Source of the DNA: Streptococcus marmotae
Lineage (GTDB): Bacteria > Bacillota > Bacilli > Lactobacillales > Streptococcaceae
Direction: 5' to 3'
Length of the DNA: 64,000 bases
Assembly (NCBI RefSeq): GCF_001623565.1
Contig: NZ_CP015196.1
Span: 496,001-560,000, forward strand
This document shows, one piece after another, positions 1-10,647 of this stretch; positions within the stretch are counted from its first letter, which is position 1, and every line of letters starts with the position of its first letter. The translations under genes and the position numbers were made by a program. The notes under the pieces are model-generated. The model saw only the letters and a program-made list of their open reading frames with translations. It did not search any database and was not told the origin of the DNA.

Positions 1-466
1 GCTTGGCAATCATATCCCCAGCATCCATTTCCTTGACCATCTCCATGAGGGTCACACCAGCCTCGCTCTCTCCATTGATAAGAGCATAATGAATCGGTGC
101 TCCACCACGATATTTGGGAAGAAGAGAAGCGTGGACATTGACTGCAAAATGCACACTATTTAGTAGTTTAGTCGGTAAAAATTGCCCAAATGCTGCGGTG
201 ACAATGCCATCCGCACCTAGCGACATCAATGCGTCTAATTCTGGACTGCCAGCTAATTTTTCAGGTAATTTTTCTGGTTGGTAAACTGGTAGGTCATGTG
301 CCAAGGCTACTTCTTTGACAGGTGTCATTCGAATTTCCTTTTTCCTGCCGACCGCACGATCTGGCTGGGTCACCACCGCTAGAATCTCATACTGGGCATC
401 TCCTAACAAGCCTTTTAGCACTGTTGCTGAAAAATCAGGTGTCCCCATAAAAATCAATTTTGTCAT
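1..466 (-). CDS. fmt: methionyl-tRNA formyltransferase (C-terminus outside window)
   Basis: Formylates the initiator Met-tRNA for translation start. The N-terminal 155 residues are present. The start [13 protein letters not shown] is typical of the family, and the motif [17 protein letters not shown] carries the catalytic His and the SLLP formyl-folate loop. The gene runs off the left edge, so the C-terminal OB-fold domain is not seen. It lies about 180 bp downstream of priA on the same strand, the usual streptococcal order rpoZ-priA-fmt. Identification is firm. Confidence 0.95.
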   Translation of the reverse strand, partial: MTKLIFMGTPDFSATVLKGLLGDAQYEILAVVTQPDRAVGRKKEIRMTPVKEVALAHDLPVYQPEKLPEKLAGSPELDALMSLGADGIVTAAFGQFLPTKLLNSVHFAVNVHASLLPKYRGGAPIHYALINGESEAGVTLMEMVKEMDAGDMIAK

Positions 467-644
467 TCACATACTCCCTTTCTTTGAAGAATTTTCTTAA
501 CCATCGATAGAATCCATTTTATTATACCATTTTTTAGACCAATTCCCTGTCTTAAAGCCTTTAAATATCGCGCTAAACAGCGGAAAATCACCAACTAGCC
601 GACCTTGGCATAAGCTGCAAATCGAACAGGGCCACCACTTTCTC

Positions 645-3023
645 TTACATCATATTTTGAGGTTCATGGTCAATCGTCACCCGAAGGTCTTGGTTTTCCT
701 TTTCCTGACTCCAGTCTAGTACACGATTTAACACTTGTGACAACTGCGGTTCTTTACGATATTTGACAATCATCTGATAGTGATACAAGTTATGGGTTCG
801 GGCAATAGGCTTAGGAGTCGGACCAAGTAGCTGAATCTGGTCGCTCAAATTTTCCCTCAGTAATGTGAGGACCTCAAACGATTTTTTGACAACCATTTCT
901 TCTGAACGATGCGACAAGGTCAAGCCAACCGTATAGTAGTAAGGCGGATAACCCAACGATCTGCGAACGCCCATTTCATACTGATAAAAACCCTCGTAAT
1001 CCTGCTCTTTTGCAAAGGTAATCGCATAATGCTGCGGATTGTAGGTCTGAATGACAACTTCGCCTGCCTTGTCAGCTCGTCCCGCTCGTCCAGCTACCTG
1101 GGTGAGTAGTTGAAAGGTTCGCTCAGAAGAACGAAAGTCTGGTAAGTTCAAGGCTGTATCAGCATTTAAAACGCCTACTAAAGTCACATTTGGAAAATCC
1201 AACCCCTTGGCAATCATCTGTGTCCCTAGCAAAATATCTGCCTCACCACGGCCAAATGCGGTTAAAATTTTCTCGTGACTCCCTTTTTTCCGTGTCGTAT
1301 CGACATCCATTCGCAAGATTTTTGCTTCTGGCAAAAGCTCTGCTAATTCATCGTAAGCCTTTTGGGTGCCTGTCCCATAATAGCGAATGGAACGACTTTG
1401 GCAATTTGGACAAAGACGTGGAATCTCTTTTTGATAGCCACAATAATGACAATTCATCGTTTTGGTATCCATATGAAGCGTCAGAGAAATATCACAGTTC
1501 GGACATTCATCTACCGTACCACAGTCTCGGCACATCACAAAAGACGAATACCCACGGCGATTAAGCATCAGGACAACCTGTTCTTTTTTGGCTAATTTTT
1601 CCTTGATTTTCTCTAGCAAGACCGGTGTCACATTGCTAGCTTCTTGCTGACCAATATAGTCTCGAAAATCAACAATTTCTACAGGCGGAATATGCGCTTG
1701 CGGATTGGCACGTTTCGTCAATAGTAACAGGCCATAGACCCCCTTACTAGCCCGTGCCCGACTCTCTAGACTAGGAGTAGCAGAACCAAGTACCAATACT
1801 GCACGATGATAGTCTGCTCGCAATTTGGCAACATCACGCGCATGGTAACGAGGATTGGAATCCTGCTTATAGGTTGCTTCATGCTCTTCATCAATGATAA
1901 TCGCACCAATATTTTTCAACGGAGCAAAAATAGCTGACCGCGCCCCTACAACGACTTGGGCTTCACCACGCTCAATCTTTCGCCACTCATCATATTTTTC
2001 ACCATCTGATAAACCCGAATGAAGAATAGCCACTTTTTGACCAAATCGTGCAATAAACCGATTGGTCATCTGTGGTGTCAGGGAAATCTCAGGCACTAGC
2101 ATAATGGCTGTTTTCCCTTGCTTGAGGACATGATCAATCACCTGTAGATAGACCTCAGTCTTTCCACTTCCAGTCACTCCTTCTAGCAAATAGGTCCTGC
2201 TCGCTTGGCCAATTTCTGAAACAATCTCTCGCACAGCAATCGCCTGCTCACTATTTAACTGCAAAGCGGAGACAGCTTGTACCCCCTCAAAATAAGCCTT
2301 GGTACGACTGACTTCTTCTTCCCACACTTCAATCAAGCTATTATCTTGAAAAAATCGAATGATTTCCGCTGAGTAGCGTTCTCGCAAACGAGTCACCAAA
2401 GCAGGTTCTGCCTGTTCCAGTAATTCTTCCTTTAACGCCTGGCGCTTTTTAGCACGATTGCCTACATCAAAAGTACGCAACTTATCAAAGCAGACTCGAT
2501 ACCATTTTTCTGTCTTAACCTGCTTTTTATCCCTTGCTAAATAGTCTACTTGAATTTTCCCAGATTGGACCAAGCGCATGACCCGTGCCTGTTTTTTTAT
2601 ATCCAAATCCGAGAAATGCACGCTCGTTTTGCCCCCAAAAATCGCTTGCCTATCCGTGTCTGAAAGCCCCACTCCTTGGGAAATCACTTTGTCATAAGAG
2701 GAATTAAGCAGATTGGGTAGCATGGCCTTTAGGAGAGAAATTTTATAGGAAAAAACTGTTTTTCGCAATTCATCAGCTAACCATAACTGCTCCGCATGTA
2801 GTACGGGCGAAAAATCCAGTACTTCTACAATATCCTTCGTTTCAGTATCTGTATCTTCCGCAAAACCAACGACAATTCCTTGAATCAGGCGATTTCCTCT
2901 CCCGAAAGGAACATGAACCCGCATCCCTACCTCTATCATCGCTTCAAACTCTTCCGGAATCCGATAGGTATAGGGACGATCTGTCTGCATCAAAGGGACA
3001 TCGACAATAACTTCTGCAAACAT
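645..3023 (-). CDS. priA: primosomal replication-restart helicase PriA
   Basis: Superfamily 2 DNA helicase that recognises stalled forks and reloads the replisome. At 792 residues it is full length. Visible parts are an N-terminal DNA-binding domain (about 1-110), Walker A GVTGSGKT at 282-289, a DEEH Walker B box (IIIDEEHEATYKQ), and a zinc-binding insert with four Cys pairs (CRDCG, CPNC, CHYCG, CPNC) inside the helicase core. It lies between rpoZ and fmt and has no strong promoter of its own. A hairpin in the rpoZ-priA gap may reduce read-through. Confidence 0.96.
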   Translation of the reverse strand: MFAEVIVDVPLMQTDRPYTYRIPEEFEAMIEVGMRVHVPFGRGNRLIQGIVVGFAEDTDTETKDIVEVLDFSPVLHAEQLWLADELRKTVFSYKISLLKAMLPNLLNSSYDKVISQGVGLSDTDRQAIFGGKTSVHFSDLDIKKQARVMRLVQSGKIQVDYLARDKKQVKTEKWYRVCFDKLRTFDVGNRAKKRQALKEELLEQAEPALVTRLRERYSAEIIRFFQDNSLIEVWEEEVSRTKAYFEGVQAVSALQLNSEQAIAVREIVSEIGQASRTYLLEGVTGSGKTEVYLQVIDHVLKQGKTAIMLVPEISLTPQMTNRFIARFGQKVAILHSGLSDGEKYDEWRKIERGEAQVVVGARSAIFAPLKNIGAIIIDEEHEATYKQDSNPRYHARDVAKLRADYHRAVLVLGSATPSLESRARASKGVYGLLLLTKRANPQAHIPPVEIVDFRDYIGQQEASNVTPVLLEKIKEKLAKKEQVVLMLNRRGYSSFVMCRDCGTVDECPNCDISLTLHMDTKTMNCHYCGYQKEIPRLCPNCQSRSIRYYGTGTQKAYDELAELLPEAKILRMDVDTTRKKGSHEKILTAFGRGEADILLGTQMIAKGLDFPNVTLVGVLNADTALNLPDFRSSERTFQLLTQVAGRAGRADKAGEVVIQTYNPQHYAITFAKEQDYEGFYQYEMGVRRSLGYPPYYYTVGLTLSHRSEEMVVKKSFEVLTLLRENLSDQIQLLGPTPKPIARTHNLYHYQMIVKYRKEPQLSQVLNRVLDWSQEKENQDLRVTIDHEPQNMM

Positions 3024-3059
3024 CCTTACTCCTTTCTACTACTCAATCATTTAACGAGT

Positions 3060-3100
3060 GAAAAATGAAAATAAACTCAGTTGGAATGCCAACCGAGTCT
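3060..3100 (-). terminator. hairpin after rpoZ, before priA
   Basis: A 10-bp stem with one G-T pair (arms 3075-3084 and 3089-3098, loop 4 nt). On the minus strand it is followed by the T-rich run TTATTTTCATTTTT. It is probably a partial terminator that sets the priA level below that of gmk-rpoZ. Confidence 0.55.
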
Positions 3101-3105
3101 TTCCT

Positions 3106-3420
3106 TTACATCTTGTCGCCTTCTTCTTTCTCTTTGGCGATTTGTTCTTTAATCTTACGTTCTTCTTCTTCTTGGCGAAGACGTTCTTCTTCTGCACGAC
3201 GGCGAACTGCTTCTCGTTTTGCTTCTGGATCTGGATGGATAACCACATTTCCAGATTCAATTTCTTCCAAGGCACGAAGCGTTGACTTAATAGAAGTAAA
3301 TTCTTGTGTTGCTTTTGCTCCTGCTTCTAATTCATGAGCACGCTTTGCCTCTAAGATAACCAATGAATACTTTGAAGGTACCTTGTCCAACAATGTATCA
3401 ATCGAAGGTTTTAACATCAT
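3106..3420 (-). CDS. rpoZ: RNA polymerase omega subunit
   Basis: Small subunit that helps assemble RNA polymerase. It has 104 residues. The N-terminus [20 protein letters not shown] and the segment [10 protein letters not shown] with [10 protein letters not shown] are characteristic of streptococcal omega. The C-terminal third is a highly charged Arg/Glu/Lys helix, as is usual in streptococci. It starts 16 bp after gmk ends, so the two are cotranscribed. Confidence 0.95.
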   Translation of the reverse strand: MMLKPSIDTLLDKVPSKYSLVILEAKRAHELEAGAKATQEFTSIKSTLRALEEIESGNVVIHPDPEAKREAVRRRAEEERLRQEEEERKIKEQIAKEKEEGDKM

Positions 3421-3436
3421 ATCTCTTACCTAATTT

Positions 3437-4090
<654 letters not shown>

Positions 4091-4150
4091 TCAAAAATCC
4101 CATCCTTTTTCAACTGCTTTTCTTTATCTTCTCAAATAAAATCATATAGA

Positions 4151-4182
4151 AAAGATTAGCTCCTACAAACTAATCTTTCTGA
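4151..4182 (-). terminator. candidate terminator of rny
   Basis: A 9-bp perfect stem AAAGATTAG/CTAATCTTT (4151-4159 and 4170-4178) lies directly after the rny stop codon. The stem is AT-rich and the T tail is short, so it may be leaky. Confidence 0.45.
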
Positions 4183-4185
4183 TTC

Positions 4186-5799
4186 TTATTTAGCAACTTC
4201 CGTTGCGCGTGTTTCACGGATAACCGTTACCTTGATATTACCTGGGTAATCGAGATTGTTTTCAATCTTTTCACGAATATCATGGGCCAAAATGGTAATC
4301 TTATCATCATTGACAATCTTTGGATGAACAATGATGCGAATCTCACGACCGGCCTGAATCGCATAGGCTTGCTTGATTCCTTTAAAGCTGTTAGCAATTT
4401 CTTCCAAATCTTGGAGACGTTTCACATAGGCTTCCATCGACTCACGACGTGAACCTGGTCGGGCTGCACTGAGGGCATCTGCCGCTGCAACAATCACTGC
4501 AATCGTGCTAGTCGCTTCCACATCACCGTGGTGACTCGCAATCGCATTGATCACTACTGGATGCTCCTTATACTTACGAGCTAGTTCTGTCCCAATCTCA
4601 ACGTGGCTACCATCCACCTCACGGTCAATAGCCTTCCCGATATCATGCAAGAAACCTGCACGGCGAGCCATATTGACATTCTCACCGAGTTCTGCCGCAA
4701 GTACACCAGCTAATTTAGCTACTTCAATCGAATGGCGTAGTACATTCTGTCCATAAGATGTGCGGAAATGCAAACGTCCCATGATCTTAATCAAATCCGG
4801 ATGAAGGTTTGGTGCACCAATCTCGTATGCTGCTGCCTCACCATATTCCCGAATGCGATTGTCCATCTCAACACGATGCTTTTCAACCAATTCTTCGATA
4901 CGAGCTGGATGAATCCGCCCATCTTGCAACAAGGCCTCCATAGTCATGCGAGCAATTTCTCGACGGATTGGGTCAAATCCAGACAAGACAACTACTTCTG
5001 GTGTATCATCAATAATTACATCAATCCCTGTCAGACTTTCAAACGTTCGGATATTTCGCCCTTCACGTCCGATAATCCGCCCCTTCATCGTATCGTCTGG
5101 CAAATGAACAGATGTAATGGTTTGTTCTGTTACGTATTCACCAGAAATTCGTTGCATCGCTTGGGCCAACAGGTCTTTGGCTGTCTTATCAGCCCGTTCT
5201 TTGACTTCGCGCTCTGCTTCTTTTATGCGAGTGGCAATTTCATGGGTCATCTTATCGCGTGTATCCGTTAAGATTAACTCACGTGCTTCTTCCTGAGTGA
5301 GCGAGGCTACTCGTTCTAATTCGATAGCCTTTTGCTCTTCTAATTTTGAGACCTCTTCTTCGCGCTCTTCAATGTGTTTAGACTTATCTGTAAGAGATTG
5401 CTCCTTTTGCTCCAAAGCTTTTTCTTTACTTGTTAAATTATCGTCTTTACGGTCCAAGCTACTTGCACGTTCTGTCAAGCGCGCTTCCGTTTGTTTCAAT
5501 TCTTGTCGTTCCGACTTAAATTCTTCCGCAATTTCTTCACGATATTTTCGAGCGTCTTCTTTCGCTTCTAAAAGCAATTCTTTTTTCAAGGTTTGACGGT
5601 CGCGTTCCGCAACAATCATCAACTGTTCTGCCTCTTGCTCAGCTTTTCCTCGAATATTACTTGCTTCTTGTTCAGCGTTTAAAAGTGTTAATTCTGCAGC
5701 TTCTTTTGCAGTTTTCATTTTTAAAGAAATCGCTAGATAACCAATAACTAAACCAATGAGAGCGGAAATAAGGGCAACAACAATGGATACTGTTGACAT
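4186..5799 (-). CDS. rny: ribonuclease Y
   Basis: Membrane-anchored endoribonuclease that starts mRNA decay in Firmicutes. It has 537 residues: an N-terminal membrane anchor (about 5-25), a long Glu/Lys/Ala-rich coiled coil to about 200, a KH RNA-binding domain ([19 protein letters not shown]) and an HD metal-dependent phosphohydrolase domain ([17 protein letters not shown]). All family elements are present. It is transcribed divergently from luxS. A plausible promoter is -35 TTGTGA (5870-5875), 17-bp spacer, -10 TAGAAT (5847-5852) with an upstream TG. Confidence 0.96.
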   Translation of the reverse strand: MSTVSIVVALISALIGLVIGYLAISLKMKTAKEAAELTLLNAEQEASNIRGKAEQEAEQLMIVAERDRQTLKKELLLEAKEDARKYREEIAEEFKSERQELKQTEARLTERASSLDRKDDNLTSKEKALEQKEQSLTDKSKHIEEREEEVSKLEEQKAIELERVASLTQEEARELILTDTRDKMTHEIATRIKEAEREVKERADKTAKDLLAQAMQRISGEYVTEQTITSVHLPDDTMKGRIIGREGRNIRTFESLTGIDVIIDDTPEVVVLSGFDPIRREIARMTMEALLQDGRIHPARIEELVEKHRVEMDNRIREYGEAAAYEIGAPNLHPDLIKIMGRLHFRTSYGQNVLRHSIEVAKLAGVLAAELGENVNMARRAGFLHDIGKAIDREVDGSHVEIGTELARKYKEHPVVINAIASHHGDVEATSTIAVIVAAADALSAARPGSRRESMEAYVKRLQDLEEIANSFKGIKQAYAIQAGREIRIIVHPKIVNDDKITILAHDIREKIENNLDYPGNIKVTVIRETRATEVAK

Positions 5800-5846
5800 T
5801 TTTCCACCTCTTTTTTTATTTATTTTTAGATTAAAAATCTTCTTTC

Positions 5847-5875
5847 ATTCTACCATATTTTTATTCATTTCACAA
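5847..5875 (-). promoter_or_regulatory. predicted rny promoter
   Basis: Minus-strand TTGTGA, 17-bp spacer, TAGAAT preceded by TGG (extended -10). It lies 48 bp upstream of the rny start and back to back with the luxS promoter. Confidence 0.5.
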
Positions 5876-5892
5876 TGTCCAAGTCAAAAATA

Positions 5893-5901
5893 TGTTATAA
5901 T
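5893..5901 (+). promoter_or_regulatory. luxS extended -10 element
   Basis: TGTTATAAT is a perfect extended -10 lying 26 bp before the luxS start. There is no good -35, which is normal for extended -10 promoters. An AAAGGAGG ribosome-binding site follows. Confidence 0.6.
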
Positions 5902-5927
5902 CATTTTAAAACAAAAGGAGGACTGTT

Positions 5928-6410
5928 ATGACCAAAGAAGTTCTGGTTGAAAGTTTTGAATTGGACCATACCATCGTGAAAGCACCTTATATCCGCATGA
6001 TTTCAGAAGAAACGGGACCTAAAGGAGATGTCATTTCAAATTATGATATCCGTCTTGTCCAACCAAATGAAGATGCGATTCCTACTGCTGGTCTCCATAC
6101 CATTGAGCACTTACTGGCTCTTCTCATCCGAAAACGAATGGACGGGTTGATTGATTGCTCGCCATTCGGCTGTCGGACAGGCTTTCATATGATTATGTGG
6201 GGGACTCATTCTACCACAGAAATTGCAAAAGTCATCAAATCTTGCTTGGAAGAAATTGCAGAAGTAACTACTTGGAAAGATGTACCTGGCACAACCATCG
6301 AATCCTGCGGCAACTACAAGGACCATAGCCTCTTTTCTGCCAAAGAATGGGCTAAACTAATCCTAGCTCAAGGCATTTCCGATGATCCATTTGAACGAAA
6401 TCCGGTTTAA
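5928..6410 (+). CDS. luxS: S-ribosylhomocysteine lyase LuxS
   Basis: Cleaves S-ribosylhomocysteine to homocysteine and DPD, the precursor of autoinducer-2, as part of the activated methyl cycle. At 160 residues it is full length. Metal ligands are His57 and His61 in the HTIEHLL motif and Cys127 in ESCGNY. Cys82 in [10 protein letters not shown] is the catalytic cysteine. AAAGGAGG precedes the ATG. The gene is monocistronic, with its own promoter and terminator. Confidence 0.97.
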   Translation: MTKEVLVESFELDHTIVKAPYIRMISEETGPKGDVISNYDIRLVQPNEDAIPTAGLHTIEHLLALLIRKRMDGLIDCSPFGCRTGFHMIMWGTHSTTEIAKVIKSCLEEIAEVTTWKDVPGTTIESCGNYKDHSLFSAKEWAKLILAQGISDDPFERNPV

Positions 6411-6414
6411 TAAC

Positions 6415-6446
6415 GTTAAAAAGAAAGGGAGGCCCCTTTCTTTTTA
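6415..6446. terminator. bidirectional terminator between luxS and the LPXTG gene
   Basis: Stem AAGAAAGGG/CCCTTTCTT (6421-6429 and 6434-6442) with T runs on both strands. It can end both convergent genes. Confidence 0.75.
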
Positions 6447-6448
6447 TT

Positions 6449-9400
6449 CTATCCCTTTTCTTTTTTGCTTCGATAAGCAAATCCTGTTAAGGCAGCAATG
6501 GCAACTCCAAGAGCTCCTAGCCAAGCTGTAGTCGTCTCACCTGTTCGTGGAAGAATAGTCTTCGCTCCCGGTGTTGCTGGGGAGGATGGACTTGTAGATT
6601 GAGACGGTATGCCTGATGGTGTTCCTGGTACTGGTTTTGTACTTGAAGGAATTGTCGGCGTACTTGATGGAGTGGTTGCACTTGGCACTGTTGGTGGGGT
6701 ACTTGTACTTGGCGGAGTAGACATACTTGGAACCGTTGGTGGGGTGCTTGTACTTGGCGGAGTAGTCGTACTTGGAACCGTTGGTGGGGTGCTTGTACTT
6801 GGCGGAGTAGTCGTACTTGGAACCGTTGGTGGGGTGCTTGTACTTGGCGGAGTAGTCGTACTTGGAATCGTTGGTGGGTGCTTGTGCTTGGTGGCACAGG
6901 TTCATTTTCGAACTCACCTAAGTCAATCTCTTTTCCGTCTCCTGTGACCGTTACTACACGCGTTTCAGAGCTAAGGCGATAACCACTAATCGTCACCTTT
7001 TCTGAAAGAACATAGGTTCCTGGCTCAACATTCTCAAAGCGAGCAATACCGTCTATACCCGTAATTGCTTCTACATCTTTGACGCCATCTCTATGTAAGG
7101 CAAATACGACGCCTGCTAACACTTTCGTATGATCTTTTGCATCAACTTTTTTAAGCACAACATTGCTACTTGGCAATTTCGGCTCATCATAGGTGTTTGT
7201 AAACGTTGGCACCTCATGTAAACCATCGTATGTCACTTCTGCAACAAGCGATTCCCCTGTTTTTATCACTGTCACGATGACTTGCTTTTTAGTCGCATCA
7301 TAGGTTACATTAGCTTGACCATCATTTTCTTCAGCAATTGTATAGGTGTACACTCCCTCTTTGTCAAATGTCATTTCTGGGAAGGTCACACGTCCTGCCT
7401 TATTATTTGTCGCAACAACCTTGTCTGCAATGCCATCACCTGTCAGTACAAAGCTAAATTGGCCTGACTCCAAATCTTTTCCAGCCAACTTCTTATCAAC
7501 TTGTAGCACTACTGGTACTACTGGCGCTGGTGGCGCTGTATAGACGTTGGTAAATATTGGAATCTCACTTGCTCCATCGTAAACAACTTCTGCAACTAGC
7601 TGGTTTGCGCTATTTTTCGTTACAGTAATTGACACTTGTTTTTCAGTCGCATCGTAGGTTACATTCGCCTGATTATCATTTTCTTCAGCAATCGTATAAG
7701 TATAGGTACCTTCCTTCTCAAACGTAAGCATCGGGAACTTGATTAGCCCATCCTTACTATTAGAGACACTCTCCAAGACATCAGTTCCTTGGCGCAATTC
7801 AAATTTAAATTGATGTTCAGCGAGTTCTTTGCCATCAAGAACTTTTTTAGCTTGCAACTCCACTGAAGCTGGAGTCACTTTTGGCTCCTCGTAGCTATTT
7901 GTGAATGTTGGAACCTTAGCAGAGCCATCGTAGCTTACTTTTGCAACAAGTTGACCTTTTTCGTCTTTTGTGACTGCCACAAGGACCTTCTTCTCACTTA
8001 GATCGTAAGTCACATTAGGTTGCCCATCGTTTTTCTCAGAAATCGTGTACTCATACTCGCCTTCTTCGCTGAAGGTTTGAGCCTCGAAGGTAGCTCGGCC
8101 CGTCGCTACGTTTTGCGCTGTTGCAACAACTTGGCCGTCTTTCTTCAACTCAAAGGTAAATTGGTTTGCCTTCAATTCTGCACCCTTGAGCTCTTTATCT
8201 ACTGAAAGAGATACTGAAGCTGGAGTCACTTTTGGCGCCTCGTAGCTATTTGTGAATGTTGGAACCTTAGCAGAGCCATCGTAGCTTGCTTTTGCAACAA
8301 GTTGACCTTTTTCGTCTTTTGTGACTGCCACAAGGACCTTCTTCTCACTTAGATCGTAGGTCACATTAGGTTGCCCATCGTTTTTCTCAGAAATCGTGTA
8401 CTCATACTCGCCTTCTTCGCTGAAGGTTTGAGCCTCGAAGGTAGCTCGGCCCGTCGCTACGTTTTGCGCTGTTGCAACAACTTGACCGTCTTTCTTCAAT
8501 TCAAAGGTAAATTGGTTTGCCTTTAATTCTGCACCCTTGAGCTCTTTATCTACTGAAAGAGAAACAGAGATTGGTTGTGATGTTGGTTTTTCTTTGATAT
8601 TGACAATCGGATCTAGGACAACATCCTCACCATCCTTTGTAATGGCTACCGTTCTCTCTGTTGGATCAAGAATATACCCCTCAACCGTTGATACCTCGAC
8701 GATTTGATAAGTACCAACTGGAACGTTATCAAATCGAACACGCCCAATCTCATCTGAAATAGCTGTATCAACTACTTCATTATTTTGTCTCAATTCAAAG
8801 ACAACGCCGGCTAGAGCATATATTGCAGAGGAATCAGCGCTTGGAGCAACATCTTTCTTTTCGGCTTCAGTAGTGCTTGACCCGCTATCATTAGCCCGTT
8901 CTACTATCCCACTTTCTCTATCAACAACACCACCTGTATTCCATGGTGACTGCAATACCGTAGATGAAACTATATGACAACCTGAACGACCAGCATCCGC
9001 ACCACTCACGATAACAGGAATTGTCGAATCAGCTCGGTCAACGACACCGCCTGAATTGGTTGGTAATTGTATAACGACACTGCTATTTTGCCCTGGTGGA
9101 CATGGAACGTCCGAAATTTTTTGGAAGGAAATACTTCCGGTGTTGGCCTTCTCGTTTACAACCTGATAAATAGCAGCACGAGCATCCTCTCTTGTCAAAT
9201 CAATCTTTTGGGTGTGGGCTCCTTCTTTTGGAGGTTTGTAGCCTTCAGGCGCCTTCACTTCTTCGACAGTATACACACCCGGAGATAGATTTTCTACGGC
9301 GGCTTTTCCTTCATCATTTGTTGTTACATTGGCAACTAGCTCATTTTGTGCATTATAAACTTCGAATTCTGCTCCTGCTAATTTTTTACTAGCATCTTTG

Positions 9401-10632
9401 CTGTCAACTTTTTCGATTTGAATTTCCTTATAAGGAGTGCAGGCTTTTGATTCTGTTAAATCACCATTCTTAACTGCTTTTGCCCATTCTTGAGTAGGCT
9501 CTTTTGTCATATAAGCTACGATTCCAGAAGGTTTTGTCTTTCCAGAAGTTGGGTCAGTGTAGGTGGTAATTAACTGAACCCAAATCCCTAGGTCTGGATT
9601 ATAATTCCCCTGTGCAACAACGACATACTGGGTGTGGGTATTGCTTTTTGTAGTATATTCAAGGTTCTTACCCTTTTCTTCCCGAGTGAATGATGCCGTC
9701 ACGTCTGTCCAAGTATCACTATACGAACGGAAGCTTCCGTCTAGCAGCTCATCTTCTGGAACCGCATAGATGGTTAACTGCGTATCCGCACTGCGAGTCA
9801 CCCTCGAATCTTGATCGTAAGTAAACTTCAACTCACTTCCAGTACCGGATACCTTGGCATTCATGATGGTCTTAAAGGTGGTATTTAGGGGGTTAACTTC
9901 TGTCAGTTTGTTCACAACCTCTGCAGGATTTTCCGAGTCGACATTGTTAAAGCGAGTCACATCTTGAAGCGACCAGTTATCCAAGTAATAGCTGTAAGAA
10001 GATTCGTGACCGGCATAGTTTCCTTTAAAGGTATAATTCTGATTTCCTCTGAGTTTGTCTTGATTTAATGTTTCAACATACTCTGTATGGATTTGAATAT
10101 CTTTGTGACTTTCTACATAGGCGGTAAAGACATACGTAATGGTATTCGTCGTTGGATTATAATGAGCTGTTGCTACTAGCTCGCCACTATCATCTTTTGC
10201 ATAAATATCTTTAGCTCGTGCCAAATTTTGCTGCAGCAAATCTTCAAAACGAGTCTCTTTTGGTAATTGTACTGTGAAGAAATCTCCTGCTTTCAAGGAG
10301 CCATCCTCGTTTTTTAAGGTCCCGTCAAAAGAGGTATGAATTGTTTGATAATCATTGATTTCCCACTTTTTATCACTCGGATCAGAATAGGCCTCTTTGC
10401 CTTTTTCTCCATCCCACTTTTTATGTCCAATCATAACATCTGTAAAGTCGTCTTTCACATCCCTTCCGACCCTACATTTTTCTTCATAGACATATGTCAC
10501 CTTATTCTCTGGCGCTGCCACTGGCGTAGTTTCGTCTGCCGAAACTGTCAGCGGTACAACTAAACTGCTTGAAGCAAGTCCAATGACTGCTACAGCATGT
10601 TGTAGTTTTTGTAAAAACTGTTTCAATTTCAT
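6449..10632 (-). CDS. LPXTG pilin-like surface adhesin, frameshifted near C-terminus
   Basis: Large secreted wall protein. A signal peptide (1-32, ending VSADE) is followed by an adhesin-like N-terminal region (about 45-400) and a Cna-B domain (403-495). A second Cna-B domain carries a long insert (500-680). Next come four FctA/T-antigen-type pilin domains (688-1150; the first two nearly identical), a last Cna-B domain (1156-1242), then a Pro/Ser/Thr stalk of 15-residue repeats. The open frame from the start codon loses its register at 6876-6878, where GGG replaces the GGGG of the other repeats. It then runs out of frame to a stop at 6517. Restoring one base gives about 1394 residues ending in a proper sorting signal: LPRTGE, a hydrophobic span, RSKKEKG. 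Four cysteines (53, 398, 511, 552) are unusual for such a protein. It starts 15 bp after a thioredoxin-like lipoprotein gene. No sortase is nearby, so the housekeeping sortase would act. The loss may be real, phase-variable or a sequencing error. Confidence 0.85.
6681..6894 (-). repeat. five 45-bp tandem repeats encoding the PST stalk
   Basis: Units start at 6681, 6726, 6771, 6816 and 6861. Each encodes the 15-residue unit PSTTTPPSTSTPPTV or a close variant. Units 2-4 are identical. The last unit is one G short (6876-6878), which causes the frameshift. The other frame is also open across the array, so no stop follows at once. Confidence 0.93.
7864..8565 (-). repeat. 351-bp tandem duplication of a pilin domain
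   Basis: Two adjacent copies (about 8215-8565 and 7864-8214) encode residues about 690-923. They differ at only a few bases and are clearly closer to each other than to the next two domains, so the duplication is recent. Domain number may vary between strains. Confidence 0.85.
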
Positions 10633-10647
10633 TTTCTATCTCCCTTT

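Noticed and set aside
3051..3337. Several short open frames over rpoZ and its downstream hairpin
   Set aside because: They are frame shadows of the Glu/Arg-rich rpoZ tail and lack starts and family similarity.
6681..6894. Regular 45-bp repeats that could be taken for a CRISPR-like array
   Set aside because: Units are contiguous with no unique spacers, keep a three-base period and encode the Pro/Ser/Thr stalk of the surface protein. There are no cas genes.
6609..6947. Open frame on the plus strand through the stalk repeats
   Set aside because: It is the antisense of low-complexity repeats, Gly/Val-rich with no start signal.
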